Shown here: one piece after another, positions 11,378 to 21,953 of the stretch
Numbering within the stretch: position 1 is the stretch's first letter
Layout of the letters: every line of letters begins with the position of its first letter
Assembly: GCA_039090855.1 (NCBI GenBank)
Contig: CM077013.1
Location: 135,119,240-135,183,239 of the forward strand
Length of the DNA stretch: 64,000 nucleotides
Source of the DNA: Macrothele yani
Taxonomy: Eukaryota > Arthropoda > Arachnida > Araneae > Macrothelidae
Reading direction: 5' to 3'
The notes under the pieces: model-generated
The model's input: the letters and a program-made list of their open reading frames with translations, nothing else
What the model was told of the DNA's origin: nothing
The model's database searches: none
Made by a program: the position numbers and the translations under genes

Positions 11378-11475
11378 CAAACACAACATCCATGCCTCAC
11401 CCGGATTCGAACCTGGACCCCTTTCGGACGAATGATCAAAAGCCATCGATTAGACCACTGCGCCACAGGGGCGGC
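11378..11475 (-). mobile_element. SINE-1 fragment (tRNA-like half)
   Basis: Minus-strand tRNA-like head with a B-box like GGTTCGAATCC and an A-box like TGGCGCAGTGG. It joins the minisatellite directly at about 11377, where normal SINE-1 copies would continue into the tRNA-unrelated body. Confidence 0.8.
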
Positions 11476-11479
11476 CCTC

Positions 11480-12130
11480 ATATTTTAACAAATTAAATTG
11501 AGACTGAACTGATTCAGAAAAATCTCTCATTCTATAAAATATGATAAGAATAAACTGAATATTTTAGATGGATTTTGTATTGCTCAAGTTCTATATGCGC
11601 AATTCTTATAATAACTGCTTACCAGCATCAGCTGGAACGCTCCTTTGTCCGTCGACAGCATAAGAATCAACCTAAAAAACTACCAAATTACTCTATTAAG
11701 TATTTTTGGAAGTTCTTGCAAACGATGTGGAAGAATTTTCGGTCAGAAATCGGCTGATTCGCTTCTTGTTTACATCCATCTCATTTCGCCAGGAAAAACG
11801 TAAAACACGCGCTGAGAGGTGAAGAAACCGGATTAGTTTGGGGTCAGATTTTAGAGTGGTTACCCCAATCCAGTGGTCGAAAGTCGTGAATATCTGAGGA
11901 AAATTAGCATCACATTCCTGTAACACAAGGTAGTCGTCTGTTTGCTGTCTTCATGAGCTCCAAAACATCGCTCAACACAGGTTGCTTTTCTGAACTCAAA
12001 TAATCCACAAAGCGAAGGTCGTTTTGCAGACCCGAACATACGTGCTCAAAATAAGTAAGTTCAACGAAGAAGCATGTGCCTTCAACCAATAGATAGTAAA
12101 TAAAAAAAAAAACTTTTCAGAATATAAAAA
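11480..12130. other. no recognisable gene
   Basis: Unassigned DNA between the SINE fragment and the next SINE. No domain-bearing frame was found. Confidence 0.5.
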
Positions 12131-12144
12131 TGAGGATGAATCTT

Positions 12145-12371
12145 TTTGTTTTGTTTTTTTTTGATTGGAGGTTTAACGACCACCGTGAGCAACTCAATGG
12201 GCTATAAGCAGTCGCCTGTCCCAAATTTAGGGTCACTGGTTCCAGGGAAGGGAGAGAGCCAGTGCCGTAAGACAAACACAACATCCATGCCTCACCGGGA
12301 TTCGAACCCGGACCCCAGACGGACGAATGATCAGAGGCCAGCGCCTTAGACCACTGCGCCACCGGGGCGGC
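12145..12371 (-). mobile_element. SINE-1, full length, 12-bp TSD
   Basis: A tRNA-derived SINE of 227 bp on the minus strand. It has a tRNA-like head (A-box TGGCGCAGTGG, B-box GGTTCGAATCC), a body containing ACCAGTGACCCTAAATT and a poly(A) tail, seen as poly(T) on the plus strand. AGGATGAATCTT is duplicated at 12133-12144 and 12372-12383, which proves insertion as a retrotransposed unit. It would be transcribed by RNA polymerase III and mobilised by a LINE in trans. Confidence 0.95.
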
Positions 12372-12542
12372 AGGATGAATCTTCAATGCAGCAGTTCTTT
12401 TTCGGCAATACTTCACTTTCTGCTACGACATTACGAGCGCAGCGTTGTTACAGGTCCGTTCACTGAATTACGTTTCTGTGCCCTGTGTGAAGGGTTCGTT
12501 GGACCTCCCCCGCTTGTAGAGAATTTCGAAATTTCGGGGTTT

Positions 12543-12637
12543 TAGACTGGCACAAGACAGACCGTTGTGGAGGAAACTTGGGGAGACCTTCGTCCAGCAG
12601 TGGATTGATAATGGTTGACAATGATGATGATGATGAC
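12543..12637 (+). mobile_element. RTE 3' end fragment
   Basis: About 95 bp identical in style to the RTE 3' end: codons for DRPLWRKLGETFVQQWIDNG, a stop, then a (GATGAT)n tail. It is heavily 5'-truncated, as is usual for LINE insertions. Confidence 0.9.
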
Positions 12638-12720
12638 CTGTATTATTCGCGATGACGAAACAGATAAATAAAATATCAGCTAAAATTATAAATCGTCCTT
12701 TGCATTGACGAATATGTTAT

Positions 12721-12876
12721 GACTAAGTAAATTTCTCTATCTTTGTCCACGCCGGGCATCGAAGCCCGGGTCCCCTCACTCCGAAGTAAGTCGCTCTCCC
12801 AACTGAGCTACGCGGACGTATGCTCTCGCTGCTATCTGACTTTATCTCATCTGCGTCCTGCGGTGCAGGCACGTCA
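12721..12876 (-). mobile_element. SINE-2, tRNA-like head
   Basis: A minus-strand tRNA-like segment starts GTCCGCGTAGCTCAGTTGG and closes with CGTGGAC, which pairs with the start as a 7-bp acceptor stem. It is embedded in a longer conserved unit with 5' flank CAGATAGCAG and 3' tail GAGAAATTTACTT. The same unit recurs at 13920-14096 and 33422-33558. The anticodon arm does not fold properly, so I call it a SINE and not a tRNA gene. Confidence 0.75.
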
Positions 12877-12910
12877 ATCCCCCCCCCCCCCGGAAGAGGG
12901 CCGGGGGACC

Positions 12911-13686
12911 AGAGCTGAGTTCGGGCTCAATTTTCGGAGCCCGAGCCCGTCCAAGCCCGTGGTATATCCACCAGAGTCCAAATTTTATATATTGCAAGAT
13001 AGAGACCGGGCCCGAAGAAGCCCGAAAATTGGCTAACCTGTTCAACCATTAATAAAAAATATCTCCTTTTCCACACTCTCCTTCTCCTATAATTAACCGA
13101 TGTATTTCTCAAATGGCGAGCGGGGAAGGGATTTCTATCTATTTTTAAAGTGTAACTGTAGGATTTTCTTTGACGGTTCGTTTCCACCTGAAGTGCTTCA
13201 GACGGCCGGACATCCAAAATGATCGAGCGATGCTGCAATTGTATGTTGCTCAAATAATGCTAGTATTATCGCGCCATAATGCGCTGCAATATGTACATTG
13301 CTAAATAGAATTAGCATGGAGCTACTGCGTGGAGATAGCTTGCCAGCGATAATTTACCCCTTATCAACTATTCAATATCTATAGTTCTTGAAAAAGTTTT
13401 TTCGACTCTGCAGAAACACTAATGCGCGGCCTATGGCATTTTCTACCCAAGCCTGGAATAAATAGCCATCTGGAATGCATGCTCCCCAATCAGAACAAGT
13501 TGCCGAAGAATTCCCTTTATCAACTATAAAGTGTCTCATTTGCTAAATCATATAAATTCACATTTATATGTAAAAAAAATTCTCTCGTTCTCCCTCTGTC
13601 TAAGAGCCCGAACAGCGGTAAATATTCTACAGCCCGAGCCAGATTCGGGCCAGGGCTCTGCTTCGGGCTCAGTGCGTCTCAGCTCT
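12911..13686. mobile_element. hAT-like non-autonomous element 2
   Basis: The inverted ends AGAGCTGAGTTCGGGCTC and AGAGCTGAGACGCACTG lead into CCCGAGCCCG-rich tracts, as in the elements at 7373 and 62339. I could not define a clean TSD. The interior has no transposase. Confidence 0.55.
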
Positions 13687-13919
13687 GCCGGGGCATGTCC
13701 CACGGGTCCGCCGGGACCATGTGTCGCTGTAGGCAGTCATCCCATGAAGAACGTGCATTTGAGAAATCCCAGATAATTTGGTGTGTGGAACGTAACATCA
13801 CACACATTTATTTTTTCGAAGCACTGAAGAAGGGATTCTCATTTTTCCTGTCTCGCGGTGTGGAAAGGACATCACACCGTTGGCCAGGTCATCCTTAAAG
13901 TTCGGGCCCCAATATGACG

Positions 13920-14096
13920 CAGTAAATTTCTCAATTATTTTTTTTTTAATTTTTTTTTTTTTTTTGTCCACGCCGAACATCTAATCCGGGTCCCCTCACT
14001 CCGGAGTAAGTCGCTCTCCCAACTGAGCTACGCTGACGTATGCTCTCGCTGCTATCTGCCTTTATCTCATGTGCGCCCTGCGGTGCAGGCACGTCA
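13920..14096 (-). mobile_element. SINE-2 copy
   Basis: Same arrangement as the unit at 12721-12876: tRNA-like head in the middle, GCAGGCACGTCA at one end and AGTAAATTTCTC at the other. A poly(T) run has expanded between tail and head. Confidence 0.75.
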
Positions 14097-14297
14097 CAAT
14101 GTTTATTCTGATGTTACGGGGAAAGTCTTTCAGTCTTTCAAGCTTTGTCCGAATTTCATTTCGCTTCTCTATTTTACCAACACGTTGATCTGTTTTTCTA
14201 ACAAAATGACTTCTTCAGTTATCTCACTGCTAAGTTTTAGTTTCCGCCTTTTCATTCTGCTTTGACGACAGTCTTTGTTCCTTCGCCCGCCATCTCT

Positions 14298-14521
14298 CTC
14301 TTTTTTTTTTTTTTTTTTGGAGGTTTAACGATTACCGTGAGCAACTCAATGGGCTATAAGCAGTCGCCCGTCCCTAATTTAGGGTCACTGGTTCCAGGGA
14401 AGGGAGAGAGTCAGTGCCGTAAGACAAACACAACATCCATGCCTCACCGGGATTCGAACCCGGACCCCTTACGTACGAATTATCAGAGGCCAGCGCCTTA
14501 GACCACTACGCCACCGGGGCG
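14298..14521 (-). mobile_element. SINE-1, full length, 9-bp TSD
   Basis: Same SINE family as at 12145, minus strand with poly(T) on the left. GCCATCTCT is duplicated at 14289-14297 and 14522-14530. Confidence 0.95.
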
Positions 14522-14754
14522 GCCATCTCTTTTTACTCTGAGGAGAAATCCTCACAAGCCAATCTCTCCCTTCAGCCTCGATCAGAATCCCCTGCTTTTT
14601 TTCATCCCTCACTTCGGCCAGTGTTCGTGCCTCCCATCTTTATCACACACCAAATCCAGCTATTCGCAGAAGACGCGTGAGTAAACATTTAATTGCCTAC
14701 TCTCTGCTACCTCCTTCTTTGATGTATCAGAAGATATTCGGCACACCGTGAAAA

Positions 14755-15020
14755 CTATCGATACCAATGACAAAAGCGGACAGAACTGAAAAGTGCGACA
14801 ATTACGGATAACTTTTCATGGCATGGGACATTTGCGGACAAGTTTTCATTGCATGGGACATTTGCAGACAAACATTTCAAGGGCAGCAACAATCTCCCCA
14901 AAATAATAAAAATATATTTTAAAAAAAAACCCGAAATAATATTTTAAAAAAAAATTGTTTTGACTGAATTTTACTGGCATGTTTTTTGGAACTTGTTGGA
15001 CAGTTGCTAAGGTGACTGTT
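14755..15020 (+). repeat. dispersed repeat, partner at 18700-18965
   Basis: About 260 bp are related to the reverse complement of 18700-18965. Shared landmarks in order are GACAAAAGC, GAACTGA, CATTTGCGGACAA, CCCAAAATA, ACCCGAAATAATA and TTGTTTTGACTG. The family is unnamed and non-coding. A short internal tandem (GCATGGGACATTTGC) lies at about 14820-14870. Confidence 0.65.
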
Positions 15021-16850
15021 AGGCAAGGTTAAGAGACAATAAAGTTAGCTCATCCCGCATTCCTCGCAGACGAAGAATCGTGACGTCACTGAATGACATC
15101 ACCGTCCTAACATGTGAATCGTAGATCCGAAATGTAGCTATGGAGGAAGATGTCTTGTCAGCAATTTTTATAACTCAAACACAGGACAAAAGCTTATGCA
15201 AAACCACATTTATACATTAAATAAAGACAGAAGAAATTCACAGCCATGTGAATATTTTAGTAACTGAGATTTAGAAAATACCTCGCGCACATTTTTGTTA
15301 TGTAAAAGCGGAAAAACAGTTACCTTTAAATGTTAATTTAGTTACAAGGGGAATTTTCGCTGTTTTTATATTTATATGAAGGGGAAAGCGCACATATTAT
15401 TGTCATATAATAAAGAATTTCTGGCTGTACTGCCAAATCAGAATGCTTTCAAGTAGCTCCCGATTTCTTGTGTATCGTTCCGCTTTGTTTACATACAACC
15501 TGATCACACCCAATGTGAAAAAGTAGTTCACAATAAATTTTACACGTATCATTTATAGAATTTCGTTATGATAATCATAACGAAATTCCAAAAAAGATAT
15601 ATATATGTATATATATGTACTGAAGAGAAAAGCTGAAAACAAAGGAAAAACTTTTGAATTTAAAACGAAAGTTGCAAAATAACCTGAAGATCAAAACGCG
15701 CAACGCAGCAGTTGTGAAAATTCAGAATTCACATTCTATTAAGAAGAGACCGAAGCAAAAAAAAATTTTTTTGACTCATACCAAGTACAACATAGAAAAA
15801 GTTATGTATCTACCGGTGTGAGTAAAAAGAGAAAAAAATAAAAAATAAAATAAAACAACTGAATGTAGAAAGTGTCGAGAATACTGAGCCTTGGCTTTAT
15901 CAAGGACCAGCAAACACTCTGCATTTTCTCACTTCCACAAAGACCTAGTTGGAAATGGGTTTCTGCAAAGCCATAGATGCAAGTAATAAGCCCACCAAAA
16001 AAAATTTTTTTTAAAAATATATATTTTTTTAAAATTATATATATATATGTCATGACCTCCGCAGAGTTGTATGACCTAGCTTTAGTTAACAATTTAGCTT
16101 GCATCCATAACTTTCATGGCCCGACCCATGCTCTTCATCTGTTACTATTTAACAGAAAGAAGATTATAGAAAACTCAAGTTGTGAGTGACATAATAAGTA
16201 GAAATAATGTTCAGCAATAACGAAATGCCAAGTTCGCCTGAGAGAGAATTTAAACCTGAATAGCAATGCAAAAGGATTCCAAATTCTTACATTGCAATTA
16301 AAAAAGGAAATATTAATTATTTAAAACCCAGATTCTTGAAAGAAAACTTGATTCTAAAACCCCTACTCCACAACTTCTGACAACACAAAAACGAGTATAA
16401 ATTAAAGACAATAATTAACTAAAGAAATGCTTTGTGAAGGTTATATGACATAAACAATTAGTTGCAATATGTACAAAGTATTTCAGAAGTGCTTTAAGTG
16501 CATAATTAAGTAGTTATTAAGAACTTAACTACTTTGAAAACACAGCGCAAAGTACAAGAACTATGAATGGCCAGTTGCTTGGCCTAAGTTTCCTAAAAAA
16601 CGCGCAAAGTTACCAAGAAAGGAAAGAGTTAAAATCCGCAAAAAAGTTAACAGAATTGCCAGTGCCTAAATGCTAAAAAGCAAAAAAAAAACTGAGAAAA
16701 AAGTACAAGAAGTACAATCATTGAACTTGGAAAACCTAAAACCCAAAGACAATGAAGAGAGCTTACCTCTTATGCAACTGAACTTTCTCCACACTTATAT
16801 AATTTATACATGACATATACATACAGTATAAATTTATATATATATACATA
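15021..16850. other. AT-rich, no recognisable gene
   Basis: AT-rich DNA with poly(A)/poly(T) and TATA runs. It includes a perfect 31-nt palindrome at 15558-15588 with 15-bp arms around one base. No protein domain was found. Confidence 0.5.
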
Positions 16851-16852
16851 TG

Positions 16853-17160
16853 TCCGCGGGTGGCCTAGTGGTCAACGTTCGTGACTGCCACGGAGAAGAC
16901 CTCGGGTTCGATCCCAGGTAGGTAAGAACGCTCGAACCACTAAATATCTGCCGTGCGTAATATGGGCACGTTAAGCCGTCGGGTCCCGAATACTGGCCCC
17001 CGGTAATAAATAAAGGCGTCTTCCTTCCCCTTTCTACCTCGCCTTCGTGTCACTTCCTATCGGGCACTATAGCCCAAATCTCCTAGCTTCCAATTCCTAA
17101 GGGTTGTTTAAGACCTGGGGTCAGACACTCACCTTCCTAAAATCCTCTACATATGATCAG
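16853..17160 (+). mobile_element. SINE-3, tRNA-derived
   Basis: A tRNA-like head (GGTGGCCTAGTGGTCAACG as A-box region, GGTTCGATCCC as B-box) is followed by a body with GGGCACGTTAAGCCGTC and an end at CTACATATGATC. The complementary copy at 51216-51536 confirms the boundaries. Confidence 0.85.
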
Positions 17161-17483
17161 ATCACACACACATACATACATATATATTTATTATATTTCA
17201 CTATCTTATATTATATATATATAAGATAATGAAATATATAATATATTTCGTTATAATAATTTGCATTGATATTTATGATTGTACGTAGTATGATATTTCT
17301 GGCTGTATATTTAGGTGCTTGAATTAATTCCCGCTGTTGCCCAGTAGATCGCAGCAGTGGTGCGCTGTGACTCGGGCCACACGAGACCTCTCTTGCACAC
17401 GCACGTACCGTCCGTAGTCTGGGCGAAGCAGTGTGTGACACGCGATCGGAGGGCACAGAACAGGAGTTTGTATCGCATTCACG

Positions 17484-18566
17484 ATGTCGAGTTTCGTACC
17501 AAAAAAGGAGCATTTGCGGGAAGCATTACTCTTCTGCTTTCATCTCAAGAAATCTGCATCGGAAAGTCATCGTTTGCTGGTGCAGGCCTATGGGAACATG
17601 CCCTATCGGAAACAACATGCAGAAAGTTGTTCCGACGCTTCAAAGCCAACGAATATGACGTGAAGGACAAAGAGCGCCTTGGGCAGCCGAAAAAGTTCGA
17701 AGATGACGCATTGGAGGCCTTATTGGACGAGGATTCATGTCAGACGCTCCAAGAGTTGTCCGAAACACTACGGGTCGATGAGTCAACGGTTAGCAAACAT
17801 TTAAAGGCAATGGGGAATGATCCAGAAGCTCGGAAACTGGATGGAGCGACATCATCAAACGTGAAACCATATGTGAATTGCTGCTGCAACGACACAAACG
17901 GAAGTCGTTTTTGCATCGAATAGTGACTGGCGATAAAAAATTGATTCGTTAGGACAACCCTAAGCGCAATAAATCATGGGTTCGTCCCGGCGAACCATCA
18001 ACCTCCACGCCTAAACCGGACATCCGTGGCAGGAAGGTGATGCATTGATATTTATGATTATCATATCATAAATATCAATGCATCACCTTCAATATATATG
18101 ATTATCATATCATAATATCAATGCATTTGGTGGGATCAAGTCGATGTCGTGTATTCTGAGCTGCTGCAATCCGGTGAAACCCATCAATGCTGAACGGTAC
18201 CGACGTCAATTACTCGATGTGAAACGCGCACTCACGGAGAAACGGCCGCAATACGCCAAAAGACATGACAAGGTTATTCTTCTCCACGACAACGCTAGAC
18301 CTCATGTCGCCAAATCCGTGAAGGAACTCTTGGAGGCACTTGGCTGGGACTTCTTACCCCACCCGCCTTATCCCTCGGACTTCCATTTGTTCCGGTCGCT
18401 ACAACATGGCCTGTCAGAGCAGCACTTCCTTTCTGTCGCGGATATCCAAAAATGGCTCGATAAATGGTTCGCCTCGAAAGAACCTGCATCTTTCTACCGC
18501 GGAATCCATTTGTTACCCCAACGGTGGGAAAGGGTCGTAGCTGCCAACGGACAGTACTTTGAATAG
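17484..18566 (+). pseudogene. mariner transposase (Mos1-like), broken
   Basis: The start at 17484 reads MSSFVPKKEHLREALLF. An early frameshift separates this from the next part (CRKLFRRFKANEYD, then ESTVSKHL), and stops follow. The C-terminal half from about 18144 reads INAERYRRQLLDVKRAL, LLHDNARPHVA and NGQYFE, which resembles the mauritiana (Mos1) lineage. The segment before the third Asp has lost five residues: PPYPSDFH stands where PPYSPDLAPSDFH is usual, so the D-D spacing is 29 and not 34. The palindromic insertion disrupts the frame after GRKVMH. Confidence 0.88.
18033..18126. repeat. palindromic insertion in mariner
   Basis: Perfect 26-bp inverted arms (18033-18058 and 18065-18090) are separated by 6 nt. 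A second partial copy of the core follows at 18098-18126. Nineteen nt (18041-18059) are identical to 17262-17280, which lies outside the left end of the mariner. Confidence 0.9.
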
Positions 18567-18699
18567 ACTATTCTGCACCGTTCTGTGGTAACACGCAGGT
18601 GTTTGTGTGGCAAAAAACAGCGGGAATTAATTCAAACACCTAATATGTTTTAGTACACTAATAAAAAATCAGAATATACGTATTATGTTTTGGTGTACT

Positions 18700-18965
18700 A
18701 CTAAAATAAATCGAGATTTATCTCAGCAACTTTTTAAACACGCCAACAAAATACAGTCAAAACAAATAATTTTATTTTTATATATTATTTCGGGTATCAG
18801 TTTACTATTTTGGGAAGACTGTTTCTGCAAGTGTTTGTCCGCAAATGTTCCATGCAACGAGAAAGTCGTCCGCCATTGTCACACTTCTCAGTTCTGTTCG
18901 CATTTGTCCCGTCTGCTTTTGACCGCGGACCAAACTGTCTGCGTAACATGTGCGAATTTCCCGAT
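18700..18965 (-). repeat. dispersed repeat, inverted partner of 14755-15020
   Basis: Reverse-complement homologue of the repeat at 14755-15020, with the same ordered landmarks. Non-coding; no clear termini were seen. Confidence 0.65.
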
Positions 18966-19169
18966 GATGCCTCTCACTAAGATCCTAGTCCGTTTACCCC
19001 CTCACAGAAAAGTGGTCATAAAATCGAACTCCTCTATTTCTTCTTACGGGAGTCAGCTGCATATGCGGAAAAACGTGACCGTCACCTAATAGGCGCTAAG
19101 AAAAAATGGAGATGTTTTAAACTCGCCATACTCAAAAATAGTTATTGTACCTTAATCCTGTTGAATCTA

Positions 19170-20567
19170 CACTGCTGGCCACCCAAAATGCAACACCAAG
19201 AAGGAAGCATCCGACTGGCCTGAAATTCGCAGCATGCGTCGCCCGCGAGACGATTACCATCGCAGGGCATATGCGAATCATGTGCGCCCAGCACGCCACC
19301 GAGAAGCACTATAAGAAGGGTGCACAGAAGGCGGGGTGTAAGTAGTGGAAGTGTGTTGTGCTGCCGGAGCTGTGCGTGGGAAGCTTCCTGATTCCTCGTC
19401 GCAGAATACGGCAGTCATTCCAGCACGTTTCAGAGTTCCACAGAGGACGAATAGTGGCTTATCGCGACAGCGGTTTATCGTACCGAGACGTCGGCGCCCG
19501 TGTGGGACGACATCCAGCCACAGTGAGGCGAGTATGGATTCGGTGGGTGCAGGAGGGACGAATGGACCGACGTGAACGATTGCCGCAGCCGCGGCACACC
19601 ACCGACCGAGAGGACTGGCACGTTGTGCGGCGGGCATTGACGGCTTGCACAGCCACATCACGATCGTTAGCGCAGGAATTAGGGTATGTTGCGCAACAAC
19701 CTGTATCAGCACGTACCGTTCGACGTCGTCTGCAGGAGCGGGGACTTGTCGCACGGCGCCCATTGCTCCGATTACCATTGACGTTACACCACCGGCGAGT
19801 GCGGCGGCAGTGGGCCGTTGAACGCTGCACCTGGACTATGGAATGGCACGACATTGTCTTCTCCGACGAATCCTGCTTCTGCCTGCGACACCACGATGGT
19901 CGGATCCGCGTGTGGCGGCACCGCGGCGAGAGACTGTATTACCCCTGCATTATGCATCGCCATACCGGTCCGTCGCCTGGCGTTATGGTTTGGTCCGCAA
20001 TTTGATATGACACCCGCACCCATCTGGTACGCATCGCCAGTACACTTAACAGCCACCGCTACATCTCCGACGTTTTGGAGCCTGTAGTCCTCCCTTACCT
20101 GCAGGACCTGCCAGCGGCCACGTTTCAACAGGACAATGCGCGCCCGAACGTGGCACGCATCGTGCAGCAATTCTTCACTGCCCACCAGGTATCACTGCTG
20201 CCGTGGCCAGCCTGTTCTCCCGATATGTCGCCCATCGAACACGTCTGGTAGCTGATCGGCAACCGAGTGGCCCGCCAAGCACCACTCGCTGCTACGCCTG
20301 ATGAACTATGGCAACGTGTGGAAGCAGCCTGGACCGACATACCCCAAGCCCACATCCAAAGCTTCTTTCGTTCGATGCCGCGGCGAGTAGTGGCCGTTAT
20401 TGCCAGCTATGGGGGCCACACGAACTATTCATGTCTGCGTGTTCCGCAAGTCGTACGGGCCTGTAAGCTCAATCGTTTCACCTTTGTATCTGTGGTTATG
20501 TGTCCAGTAAATCTGGGTTTGCTATCTCCTGTCCTTCTTGGTGTTGCATTTTGCGTGGTCAGCAGTG
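19170..20567 (+). mobile_element. Tc1-like transposon, nearly intact
   Basis: A 1398-bp element flanked by TA (19168-19169, 20568-20569). Inverted repeats begin CACTGCTG and share AAAATGCAACACCAAGAAGG. The transposase occupies most of the interior. Confidence 0.95.
19358..20430 (+). pseudogene. Tc1 transposase (DD34E) with two stops
   Basis: One continuous frame without frameshifts, interrupted only by TGA at 20006 (after VMVWSAI, where Gly is expected) and TAG at 20249 (after IEHVW). The N-terminal paired-like DNA-binding region includes GRIVAYRDSGLSYRDV and TVRRVWIRW. The catalytic triad is visible as FSDESCF, FQQDNARP and SPDMSPIEHVW, with 34 residues between the second Asp and the Glu. 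The protein is GC-rich and well conserved, so loss of function is recent. Confidence 0.93.
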
Positions 20568-20769
20568 TATCATGCCCTGGTTACAGCGCATCACTCGTCT
20601 GTGCTCGCATGCCAAATGCGAAAGAACTGTAAAAATTATCTTGTGGTACCCGAAAACTTATTTGGACGAACTGTAACTCTGAAATTGCACTGTTAGTTCA
20701 TAAATATCAACAAAACCTCATTATTCCTATGGCATCGACTGGAGTCAACAAGTTCAGAAGAAATATAAA

Positions 20770-21947
20770 GTAGAACCCGCTTATAACGAGCACGTGTTTA
20801 GCGAGATCCCGGATTTAAGGAGCTTTTGCTTGATAATATAATGTTAATCGAAGGCTGATTTAATCGTTTTTATCGAACGAAATTTATGAAATACCGGATT
20901 TAACGAGGGGAAGAAAAACCTAGGATGATTAATTTTAACAACACAGAGGACACTGCTAAAACATTTGTGGTAGGTTGCGCCAAAAAGTGGTGCTACACCA
21001 CTTTCTTAGAAAAGACATCATTTTGTGGTCCAAAATAAACCCAACAATATTGTGCAACCTTGTACCATAACGCGGTGAAATGTTGAACCACGTTTTTTTT
21101 TTTTTTTTTTTTGCAAAACACGCTGGTGTATCTTTTCTCAGAAAATGGTGCACACCACTTTTTGGTGAAAACTACCACTAAACTTTTGACAGAGTAGTAA
21201 CAAAATTTAATGAAATTGTATATTTAGCGAGGTAGAGAACGAGAACCTGCTGTGCACTGTAGAAATGGTGGCACACAGGACAAAGTTACACACGCACAAT
21301 GGAATCTTTGTGTGCTAGTGGAATAATGTTGATAGACAAGTAATGGGAAGTACGTCAATGTTCAACAAGAAAGTTGTTCAAGAAAATCTACGTCACCCAT
21401 TGCAAGAAGTTGTGCCTTGGGAGTATCACGTCAGCAGAGTTGAAAACAGACGACCTACTCCCAGACAAAAAGGAGATGAGTGAAGACAGCGTGTATGTAC
21501 TAAGTGGATTTATGGAAGACAACGTAGAGGGAAGAAATGGAATGGTATATGGCCAGTGGAGGAAACTGGAGATAATTCCTGGAATGTGCGTTGCTCCTTT
21601 CACCCTCCAAGTGAACGTTGCATTGGAAGAACGGTGCTGGTTTTGTTTCACGCTTGTCCTTCAACAGCCGTCAAATCTCACATAGCCAATCAAACTTTTA
21701 TATTTAACAAAATTTCTAAAAGAAGTGTTTCTGGAGGGTGAAAAAAGCCACCTCCGAGAGCGGCAAATTGTTGAAAAAATGTTGTTGCCATATGTACCAT
21801 GACATACATGGATAAACGTATATGTATATTGTCATCCATGTATATGTTACCGTTGTGGAATTTTTCGCCCCGAAACGGATTTAGCGAGCGCTCGGATTTA
21901 ACAACAATTTCCCTCAGCCCGAGCTCCTTGTTATAAGCGGGTTCTAC
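20770..21947. mobile_element. pogo-like non-autonomous element
   Basis: The ends are inverted: GTAGAACCCGCTTATAACGA on the left, with the matching complement GTTATAAGCGGGTTCTAC on the right. Subterminal motifs of the type GGATTTAACGAG and GATTTAGCGAG are repeated, as in pogo/Tigger relatives. The 1.2-kb interior has no transposase. The 103-residue frame at 21374-21685 has no recognisable domain. A foldback MITE sits inside at 20966-21180. Confidence 0.68.
20966..21180. mobile_element. foldback MITE nested in pogo-like element
   Basis: Imperfect inverted arms of about 60 bp. The left arm includes GTGGTAGG, CCAAAAAGTGGTG and AGAAAAGA; the right arm gives the same order on the other strand. The middle holds a long poly(T). 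Non-coding; the superfamily could not be assigned. Confidence 0.7.
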
Positions 21948-21953
21948 CGTGCA

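Larger units (their letters stand above)
17314..18640 (+). mobile_element. mariner (mauritiana-like), inactive
   Basis: A 1327-bp element with TA at 17312-17313 and 18641-18642. The inverted repeats start GGTGYTTGAATTAATTCCCG and agree at nearly every position for 25 bp. About 85 bp of palindromic DNA (18041-18126) interrupt the transposase gene. Confidence 0.93.

Noticed and set aside
10405..11446. Long open frames on both strands (up to 238 codons) over the 48-bp array, as proteins
   Set aside because: They arise because the unit is a multiple of three without stops. The frames overlap each other on both strands, have no start context and end with the array.
12746..12820. tRNA gene on the minus strand
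   Set aside because: The acceptor stem and B-box are good, but the anticodon arm does not form 5 bp with a 7-nt loop, and the segment is part of a longer repeated SINE unit found three times.
21374..21685. 103-residue frame within the pogo-like element as a gene
   Set aside because: No recognisable domain, a position within a non-autonomous element, and an equally long frame on the other strand.
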